A DNA stretch of 64,000 nt from positions 3,065,430-3,129,429 of the forward strand of contig NZ_CP007410.1 in the NCBI RefSeq assembly GCF_000585995.1, in the 5' to 3' direction. This document shows positions 58,564 to 64,000 of the stretch, in pieces. Positions within the stretch are counted from its first letter, which is position 1. The number at the start of each line of letters is the position of its first letter. A program made the position numbers and the translations under genes. A model generated the notes under the pieces. It saw nothing but the letters and a program-made list of their open reading frames with translations. It did not search any database and was not told the DNA's origin. The stretch comes from Pseudomonas brassicacearum. Lineage in GTDB: Bacteria; Pseudomonadota; Gammaproteobacteria; Pseudomonadales; Pseudomonadaceae.

Positions 58564-59748
58564 TCAGGGGTAACGGCAGCTCACTTCAGGCTGGTCGTAG
58601 CCCAGGCTGTCCATTTCATTGGTGGGGTGCAGAAAACCTTCCTGGGGTGAGGTGCTGACCAGTGCGCGCGGCTGGACCAGGGGAATCGGTTGGCGCAGTT
58701 GGCCGTTCCAGGGCCGGTAGCTGAGCTTGCGGCCCTTGAAACCGTCCAGTGGCAATTGGTCGCTGAGGGCCAGTTGGCGGATGGCGAACGGATCGTCCTG
58801 GCGCAGCTTGCTTACCGCGCTGGCGATGCTGCGCACGGCGATCCAGGCGGCGAAGTCGCGGTCGTTCATCCAGCGTCCGGCCAGGGCTTCGAAGCGTTTT
58901 TGCAGCTGCGCCGCGCCGTAGGTTTCCACAGTCTTGTGCCAGGCGGTGGGGGTCAGGCCTTGGGTGCCGGCCACCGGGCGTGGGTACCAGGTCTGGTAAG
59001 GCACGTATTCGCCGAAGTCGCCGCGCTCGTCGGCGACCAGCACTACGTCGTATTCGGCGGTCTGGGTGAACAACGGCATGTCGGCCTGGGCGCTGCGGCG
59101 CTGGTCGTTGTCGAACTGCCAGGCTTTTTCCGCGACGATCTTCATGCCAAAGCGCTTCATGGCTCGGCGCAGGGCGGCGGCATAGGCCTGGTCCTCGGGT
59201 GTCTGGCCGACGATCAGCAAGGCCCGTTGCCATTTGCGCACCACGCTGAACTGCACCAGGGCATCGGCGAGCATGGCCCGGTCGGGCAAGCTGTGCAGTA
59301 CGTTGCCCAGGCAATCGGTGGTGCGCAGGCTGTCGTCGGGGCTGCCGGCGTTGAACAGCAGGCTGTCGGGCAGGGCGGCGCTGAGCTGGCGCAGGCTCGC
59401 GGCTGGCGCATTGACCACGAACAGCCGCAGGCCTTGGTCATGTTGGCTGCGGGCGGCCTGGAGCAGTGCTTCGGGGCTGTCGACGTTGGCGCCTTCCAGG
59501 CGGTAATCGTGCTTGAGAAAACGCCCGGTGCTGTTGCTGTCGATGATCGCCAGCTCGGCACCACGCAACCCGGCATCGGCAGGTTCGGCAATCACGTTGG
59601 ACAGCAGCGGCCCCGGGTCGGGACGATAGCCCAGGTAGCCGATGCGCACTTGCAACGGCGCCGCATCGCCCGCCTGGACCATGGCCGGCAGCCAGCCACT
59701 GGCCGCAGCCAGCAGAGGGATCAAGGCGTAACTGAGAAGCCTGCGCAT
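58564..59748 (-). CDS. Periplasmic binding-protein-like component of the PQQ-associated ABC system
   Basis: This 394-residue protein has a signal peptide (MRRLLSYALIPLLAAASGWLPAMVQA) and the two-lobed fold of branched-chain amino-acid type receptors: VRIGYLGYRPDPGPLLSN, LRGAELAIIDSNSTG, ALLIVGQTPEDQAYAAALRRAMKRFG and ADERGDFGEYVPYQTW. Its use with an ABC-2 exporter-type permease is unusual, since binding proteins normally serve importers. It is the first gene of the unit. GGAGG precedes the ATG at 59748, and an inverted-repeat site lies 79-91 bases upstream. Confidence 0.87.
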   Translation of the reverse strand: MRRLLSYALIPLLAAASGWLPAMVQAGDAAPLQVRIGYLGYRPDPGPLLSNVIAEPADAGLRGAELAIIDSNSTGRFLKHDYRLEGANVDSPEALLQAARSQHDQGLRLFVVNAPAASLRQLSAALPDSLLFNAGSPDDSLRTTDCLGNVLHSLPDRAMLADALVQFSVVRKWQRALLIVGQTPEDQAYAAALRRAMKRFGMKIVAEKAWQFDNDQRRSAQADMPLFTQTAEYDVVLVADERGDFGEYVPYQTWYPRPVAGTQGLTPTAWHKTVETYGAAQLQKRFEALAGRWMNDRDFAAWIAVRSIASAVSKLRQDDPFAIRQLALSDQLPLDGFKGRKLSYRPWNGQLRQPIPLVQPRALVSTSPQEGFLHPTNEMDSLGYDQPEVSCRYP

Positions 59749-59826
59749 ACCACCTCCATTGCCGGTAGCGCCAGCATAGGAAGCCTGTGGCCAAGGGGAA
59801 ATATGCAGAAAGTACCGCCGGGGCAG

Positions 59827-59839
59827 TACCAAGGTAGTA
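59827..59839. promoter_or_regulatory. Inverted-repeat site between divergent ABC and PedS2-like units
   Basis: TACCA-AGG-TAGTA is a near-perfect inverted repeat of the same type as the 55848 site. It lies 79-91 bases before the binding-protein gene (minus) and 62-74 bases before the small ORF leading to the kinase gene (plus), so it may serve both. Confidence 0.55.
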
Positions 59840-59900
59840 AACCGCCGCCGGGGTTGGGGTTTTACGATGCAGGCAATCGTCATTCACCAGGAGCGGACAG

Positions 59901-60173
59901 ATGGTGCGGATTCTCAAAGCCCTGCTTCTGCCGGCGTTGTTGGTCCTGAGCCTGATCGGGGTCGATCGGTTGTCTGGCAAGCAAGGGATGTGTGATGGAC
60001 ACAGAACCTGCAAACAACCTGGGCGTCCTGTGGGAGCGGGCTTGCTCGCGAAGACGGCAGTACAGTCGACACCGATGCAAGCTGATCCACCGCTTTCGCG
60101 AGCAAGCCCGCTCCCACAGGGGATCTGTGTCCGGCGTTGGGGGTGTGACTTCATCCCGGCCATGGGCCGCTAA
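59901..60173 (+). CDS. Small membrane/secreted ORF running through a REPIN, coupled to the kinase gene
   Basis: The ATG at 59901 has AGGAG 8 bases upstream. It encodes a hydrophobic leader (MVRILKALLLPALLVLSLIG) followed by VDRLSGKQGMCDGHRTCK, then residues about 42-73 are translated from a complete REPIN (GAGLLAK ... LSRASPLPQG). The frame stops 2 bases before the start codon of the kinase, which has no ribosome site of its own. I do not recognise a family. It may be a genuine short gene whose end was replaced when the repeat inserted. Two Cys residues lie before the repeat. Confidence 0.5.
   Translation: MVRILKALLLPALLVLSLIGVDRLSGKQGMCDGHRTCKQPGRPVGAGLLAKTAVQSTPMQADPPLSRASPLPQGICVRRWGCDFIPAMGR
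60029..60118. repeat. REPIN, family A, inside an open reading frame
   Basis: Inward-facing TGTGGGAGCGGGCTTGCTCG units. It lies within the frame of the small ORF that precedes the kinase gene. Confidence 0.9.
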
Positions 60174-60175
60174 CC

Positions 60176-61435
60176 ATGTCGGCCCTCTGGCGAATCAACC
60201 TCTGGGTAACGGCGTTTTTCGCCCTGGTCACCCTGGCCTGCGCAGCCTTGCTGTTGCATCAGGCCATGGCCGATGTGAAGCGCGAACTGCAATCGGCCGA
60301 GTCCGTGGTGCATTACCTGCGCGAAACCGCCGAGCGTGACCCAGCCAGTCTCCAGCCGCGGCTGACCGGCAGCCTGCGGCATGTGCGTGTCCGTTGGTTG
60401 GCCCCTGGGGAGTTGCTCCCTGTGGATGCCGACGAGGGGGTGAAAGCCTGGCTCGGTCGTCGGTTACTGGCTGACGGCCCGGCGGCCCAAGTGGTGGATT
60501 TGCGTGACGGTCGGCGGGCCTGGATGGCGGTGGATCCTCGAGACGAAATCGAGGAAATCCTCGATTCATTGGTGCAGTTGCTGGGTGTCTGCGCCCTGGC
60601 GCTGCTGCTCAGTTTGCTGGTGATTCGTTGGGCGGTGCGCCGGGGCATGCGTTTGCTGGATGAATTGCTGCACGCGCTGCGTCAGGTGTCCGCCGGCAAT
60701 CTCCAGGTGCGCCTGCCGGCGGAAGGCGTCCCGGAGGCGCAGCAACTGGCAGGGCATTTCAACCGGATGACCGCCGCCCTGGCCCAGTCGCGGATCGATA
60801 ACACCCGGCTGACCCAAGCGCTGCTGGCCGTGCAGGAACAGGAGCGCACCCAGTTGGCCCAGACCCTGCACGACGACCTCGGCCAATACGTGGCGGGTAT
60901 TCGCGCCCGGGCCTGTCTGTTGCGCCTGGTGATGGATCAGCCGCAGACGTTGGCGCACACCGTCAGCCAGCTCGAGGATCATTGCGAACATCTGCAGCAG
61001 GGTTTCCGCGCGCTGGTGCATGACCTGTATCCGGTGGTGCTACAGCACCTGCCGTTGGGCGAGGCCATCGGCTTGTTGGCCGGACAATGGCAGGCAACCC
61101 AGGGCATTGCCTGTCAGCTGCGGATCGACGAAGCGCTGCCGTCGTTGTCGGGGCCGGACAAGACCCATCTGTATCGCTTGTTGCAGGAAGCCCTGACCAA
61201 CATTGCCCGCCATGCGAGCGCCACTGAGGTGCGGATCCGCCTGCAACACCGCGCCGGGCGCTTGCGCTTGCTGGTGCGTGACAATGGCCGCGGTGCGGCG
61301 CAGCCCGCCCGTGCAGGCGTTGGTTTGCACTCGATGTCCGAACGGGCCCGCAGCCTGGGCGGCGAGCTGCGCATCATCAGCCAGCCTGGCGCCGGTTGGG
61401 CGCTGGCCTTGAATATTCCCCTGGAGGCGCGATGA
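60176..61435 (+). CDS. pedS2: Sensor histidine kinase, PedS2-like
   Basis: This 419-residue kinase has two helices (8-28 and about 133-153) around a 100-residue periplasmic part, a HAMP domain, HisKA_3 with the phospho-His at about 232 (QLAQTLHDDLGQYVAGIRA) and a HATPase domain (YRLLQEALTNIARHA, DNGRGAA, GVGLHSMSERARSLGGEL). In P. putida the kinase in this position, PedS2 with PedR2, switches between calcium and lanthanide alcohol dehydrogenases. Synteny with the pentapeptide gene and quinoprotein gene supports this match. It overlaps its regulator gene by 4 bases. Confidence 0.85.
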   Translation: MSALWRINLWVTAFFALVTLACAALLLHQAMADVKRELQSAESVVHYLRETAERDPASLQPRLTGSLRHVRVRWLAPGELLPVDADEGVKAWLGRRLLADGPAAQVVDLRDGRRAWMAVDPRDEIEEILDSLVQLLGVCALALLLSLLVIRWAVRRGMRLLDELLHALRQVSAGNLQVRLPAEGVPEAQQLAGHFNRMTAALAQSRIDNTRLTQALLAVQEQERTQLAQTLHDDLGQYVAGIRARACLLRLVMDQPQTLAHTVSQLEDHCEHLQQGFRALVHDLYPVVLQHLPLGEAIGLLAGQWQATQGIACQLRIDEALPSLSGPDKTHLYRLLQEALTNIARHASATEVRIRLQHRAGRLRLLVRDNGRGAAQPARAGVGLHSMSERARSLGGELRIISQPGAGWALALNIPLEAR

Positions 61436-62070
61436 ACATCTTGTTGGTGGACGACCATGCGGTGGTTCGGCAGGGCTATGCCAGCCTTTTGCGGGCGCTG
61501 ATGCCGGACTTGCAGGTACGGGAGGCGGCAACGGGCGAAGAGGCGTTGAACCAGGTGCAGGAACAGGTGCCGCACCTGGTGATCATGGACTTCGGCCTAC
61601 CCGGTATCAGCGGATTGGAAACCACCCGACGGCTGCGCCAGCGCCTGCCGCAACTGCGGGTGTTGTTTTTCAGCATGCACGATGAGCTGCCGTTGGTCCG
61701 CCAGGCGCTGGACGCCGGTGCCGCCGGGTACCTGACCAAGAACTCGGCCCCCCAAGTGCTGGTGGAAGCGGTACGGCGAGTGCTGGCCGGGCATGCCTAC
61801 ATCGAGCAGTCCCTGGCCACGCAACTGGCTTGCACCAGCTCCCGGCACAACACCGATCCACGCCTGCAATGCATGACCCAACGTGAGCTGGAGATCTTCG
61901 TCATGCTCGCCAAGGGCACCCCCGCGCGCACCATTGCCGAACAGCTGTGCATCAGCGCCAAGACCGTGTCCAACCACCTGACGCTGCTCAAGAGCAAGCT
62001 GCAGGTCAGTTCCCATGCCGAGCTGGTGCATTTGGGGATTGATATGGGGGTGGTGCGGGTGGCGGGGTGA
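61432..62070 (+). CDS. pedR2: NarL/FixJ response regulator, PedR2-like
   Basis: This 212-residue regulator has a receiver (NILLVDDHAVVRQGY, phospho-Asp about 53 in LVIMDFGLPGISGL, Lys in GYLTKNSAPQ) and a LuxR-type helix-turn-helix (MTQRELEIFVMLAKGTPART, AKTVSNHLTLLKSKLQV). Its ATG overlaps the kinase stop (ATGA), so both are made together. In P. putida the counterpart controls the quinoprotein dehydrogenase genes in response to lanthanides. It may read the TAC-Y-M-A-R-G-TAG-Y-A sites in the cluster. Confidence 0.87.
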   Translation: MNILLVDDHAVVRQGYASLLRALMPDLQVREAATGEEALNQVQEQVPHLVIMDFGLPGISGLETTRRLRQRLPQLRVLFFSMHDELPLVRQALDAGAAGYLTKNSAPQVLVEAVRRVLAGHAYIEQSLATQLACTSSRHNTDPRLQCMTQRELEIFVMLAKGTPARTIAEQLCISAKTVSNHLTLLKSKLQVSSHAELVHLGIDMGVVRVAG

Positions 62071-62097
62071 AGGGAATGGCGATCCCCTGTGGCGAGG

Positions 62098-62222
62098 GAG
62101 CTTGCTCCCGCTGGGCGGCGAAGCAGCCCCTCCTTACCCGGCCAACTCAATCAAACTGTCCTACGGAGGTGCCTGGTTTTGGGGCTGCTGCGCAGCCCAG
62201 CGGGAGCAAGCTCCCTCGCCAC
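62098..62222. repeat. Long REPIN, family B
   Basis: TGTGGCGAGGGAGCTTGCTC arms with inner stems GGGCGGCGAAGCAGCCCC and GGGGCTGCTGCGCAGCCC. Between the convergent PedR2-like and pentapeptide genes. Confidence 0.9.
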
Positions 62223-62240
62223 GGCGTTGTGTGGCAATCC

Positions 62241-62885
62241 TTACTGATCCCAAGACATCGGGCACCCCGTGCAGCCTTCCATATTCGCATCCTGGAAGTT
62301 CCCATAATGCTGACGTGAGCCGCTCAGGTTGGCCTGTTCCAGGTTGCTTTCGCCGAACTTGGCTTCTTGCAGGTTGGCGTCGCGCAGGTCGGCGCCCTTG
62401 AGGTCGGCCTTGCTCAACCAGGCCATTTCCAGGTCGGCGGCCTGCAGGTTGGCATCGTGTAAGCGAGCCCCGGACAGGCGAGCGAACTGAAGGTACGCAG
62501 CGCTCAGGTCGGCACGTTGGAACTGCGCACCCTGGGCGAACAGGCCCCAACCCTGGATCGCCTTGAGCGAGGCGCCCGTGAAGTCAGCCAGGCGCAGGTT
62601 GCTTTGTTGCAGACTGGCACGGTTCAGGTTGGCGCCCTGCAACCGGGCTCGTTCCAGATTCGCCAGGTCCAGCCGCGCGTGCCGCAGGTCGGCATCGCGC
62701 AGATCGGCACCGCTGAGGTTCATTTTGCGCAAATCCTGGTTGGCCAGCCGGGCCCCCCGCAGGTCGGCGCCGGGGCATTGGCTGGATTCGGCGATGATGC
62801 AGCCGTTGATGGTCAGCGGTGTTTCGGTCTCGTCGGCGTTGGCATGGACGCCGATGAACAGAAGCAGCAGAGGCAGAAGTCTCAT
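62241..62885 (-). CDS. Secreted pentapeptide-repeat protein
   Basis: This 214-residue protein has a signal peptide (MRLLPLLLLFIGVHANADE) and about 25 pentapeptide repeats of A(D/N)Lxx form (ADLRGARLANQDLRK..., ANLERARLQGANLNRASLQ, ADLKGADLRDANLQEAKF), which build a right-handed square helix. A Cys pair near the start (NGCIIAESSQC) and one at the end (EGCTGCPMSWDQ) may cap the helix. The same gene stands between the regulator and PQQ-dehydrogenase genes in P. putida. The function is unknown. Confidence 0.9.
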   Translation of the reverse strand: MRLLPLLLLFIGVHANADETETPLTINGCIIAESSQCPGADLRGARLANQDLRKMNLSGADLRDADLRHARLDLANLERARLQGANLNRASLQQSNLRLADFTGASLKAIQGWGLFAQGAQFQRADLSAAYLQFARLSGARLHDANLQAADLEMAWLSKADLKGADLRDANLQEAKFGESNLEQANLSGSRQHYGNFQDANMEGCTGCPMSWDQ

Positions 62886-62904
62886 GACAGTAAACTCGGT
62901 TGGC

Positions 62905-63124
62905 TGTGGGAGCCTGCTCGCGATAGCGGTGGGACATTCAACATCACCGCTAACTGGTCCATCGCTTTCGCGAGCAAGCCCGCTCCCACATTTGATCTCG
63001 TTGGACACAGATGCTGTGCACGCCATACAACCCCTGTGGGAGCGGGCTTGCTCGCGAAGCCGTCGGCACATTCAACATCACTGCCAACTGAACCACCGCC
63101 ATCGCGAGCAGGCTCGTTCCCACA
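62905..63124. repeat. Two tandem REPINs, family A
   Basis: A first REPIN (62905-62990, left arm shortened to TGTGGGAGCCTGCTCGCG) is followed by a second (63035-63124). Both face inward. They fill the gap between the pentapeptide and quinoprotein genes. Confidence 0.88.
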
Positions 63125-63128
63125 AGGT

Positions 63129-64000
63129 TTATTGGCGGGCCACCTTGTTATCCCAACTCGGAATCTTGAACACCCAGAACGACCCGCCCTGGGCCACCGG
63201 CTTGGTCAGCTCAGCCATATCGCCGCCCCACAACGGCACGGCACCGCCATAGCCGACGGTCACGCCGATGTACTGCTCGCCGTCCTGCTCCCAAGTGATG
63301 GGCGGGGAGACGATGCCGCTGCCGGTCTGGAATTTCCACAGTTCCTGGCCGGTCTTGGCGTCGAAAGCCTTGAAGAAGCCGTCGCCGGTGCCGGTGAACA
63401 CCAGGTTGCCCTTGGTCGCCAGCACTCCGGCCCACAGCGGCAATGGCTCCTTGTGCTCCCAGACGACTTTGCCGGTGGTGGGGTTCATCGCCCGCAGGCT
63501 GCCGACGTGATCGTCGTACATGCGCTTGATGCGAAAGCCCATGCCCAGGTAGGCCGAGCCTTTCTTGTAGTTCACTTCCTCAGTCCAGTATTCCTCTTTC
63601 CACTGGTTGCCTGGGACGTAGAACAGCCCAGTGTCCTGGCTGTAGGCCATGGGGTTCCAGTTTTTGCCGCCGAGGAACGGCGGCGAGACTTCCACCGGTT
63701 TGCCCTTGGTTTCACCGGGCAGTGGCTTGGCCGGACGCTGGCCGGGGTTTTCAACCGGACGACCGGTCTTCAGGTCGATGTGGCTGGCCCAGGTGATGTT
63801 GTCGACGAAGGGAAAGGCGTTCTGCAGCTTGCCGTTGTTGCGGTCCACCACGTAGAAAAAACCATTGCGGTCAGCGTGGGCGGTGGCCTTGACCACTTTC
63901 CCGTCCTTGTCCTTGTAGTCGAACAGCACCAGCTCGTTGTTGCCGGAGAAATCCCAGGCGTCGTTGGGCGTGTGCTGGTAGAACCACTTCACTTCGCCCG
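63129..64000 (-). CDS. exaA: PQQ-dependent ethanol dehydrogenase (ExaA/PedE type), C-terminal part
   Basis: About 290 residues of a periplasmic eight-bladed quinoprotein are visible; the N-terminal part lies beyond the window. [58 protein letters not shown]-like blade repeats and [25 protein letters not shown] are nearly those of Pseudomonas ethanol dehydrogenases. It oxidises short alcohols to aldehydes with PQQ and calcium (ExaA/PedE) or a lanthanide (PedH). The frame enters the window as TGEVKWF, right behind the catalytic Asp region, so the metal type cannot be read here. Confidence 0.93.
   Translation of the reverse strand, partial: GEVKWFYQHTPNDAWDFSGNNELVLFDYKDKDGKVVKATAHADRNGFFYVVDRNNGKLQNAFPFVDNITWASHIDLKTGRPVENPGQRPAKPLPGETKGKPVEVSPPFLGGKNWNPMAYSQDTGLFYVPGNQWKEEYWTEEVNYKKGSAYLGMGFRIKRMYDDHVGSLRAMNPTTGKVVWEHKEPLPLWAGVLATKGNLVFTGTGDGFFKAFDAKTGQELWKFQTGSGIVSPPITWEQDGEQYIGVTVGYGGAVPLWGGDMAELTKPVAQGGSFWVFKIPSWDNKVARQ

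Noticed and set aside
2848..63124. CRISPR array
   Set aside because: The repeats are scattered REP/REPIN elements with inverted symmetry and no regular spacer spacing; no cas genes are present.
1..64000. tRNA, rRNA, insertion sequences, prophage or integrase genes
   Set aside because: None could be recognised in any intergenic stretch or coding frame.

Overview
The window looks like chromosomal DNA of a Pseudomonas of the P. fluorescens group. The evidence is the high-GC coding style, the close likeness of many genes to Pseudomonas families (PedS2/PedR2, NosP/NahK, DUF2790, AcoX) and about 20 REP/REPIN repeats of the types that fill P. fluorescens intergenic spaces. No rRNA, tRNA, CRISPR array, transposase or prophage gene was seen. 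This is a metabolic and sensory region, not a mobile island.

Layout. 1-2.8 kb: a TRAP transporter (Q-M-P, first gene cut by the window edge). 3-7.3 kb: a PheC-like periplasmic enzyme, a TetR regulator with a strong double operator facing an MFS exporter, an SDR-like NAD(P)-binding protein and a VOC protein. 7.3-12 kb: a Cache histidine kinase with a NarL-type regulator, divergent from a CstA/BtsT pyruvate-transporter-like gene and its YbdD partner. 12-16.6 kb: an OmpR-type two-component pair facing a DUF2790 secreted protein, then a DipZ-like CcdA-thioredoxin fusion and a small secreted protein. 16.6-24.2 kb: acetoin and butanediol catabolism, acoR divergent from acoX-acoA-acoB-acoC-bdhA, with a clear -24/-12 promoter and paired upstream sites.

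24.9-37.4 kb: a hydroxyproline catabolism region on the minus strand. One block has a solute-binding protein, an aconitase-X type cis-3-hydroxyproline dehydratase, an amino-acid ABC transporter, a proline-racemase-family dehydratase candidate and a DapA-family deaminase candidate. A second block has the 4-hydroxyproline epimerase and the three-part D-hydroxyproline dehydrogenase, whose FAD subunit carries a one-base frameshift. A GntR and an AraC regulator belong to the region. 37.5-45 kb: an MFS/MocR divergent pair, a TonB siderophore receptor with a Fur-like box and a hairpin just before its start codon, a tautomerase, a LysR regulator and a small secreted SnoaL-like protein. 45-50.3 kb: a LysR regulator facing an acid-sugar MFS transporter, a glucarate-dehydratase-related enolase-superfamily enzyme and a porin.

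50.5-64 kb: the regulatory and accessory side of a PQQ-dependent alcohol oxidation cluster (exa/ped). It has NosP and NahK, an ErbR/AgmR-type regulator, a CxxxCW protein, an ABC export-type module with a beta-propeller and a binding protein, a PedS2/PedR2-like pair, a pentapeptide-repeat protein and the C-terminal part of the quinoprotein ethanol dehydrogenase, cut by the window end. Three matching 13-bp inverted-repeat sites (TAC-Y-M-A-R-G-TAG-Y-A) lie 60-95 bp before start codons in this cluster. They are the most promising undescribed regulatory signal here.
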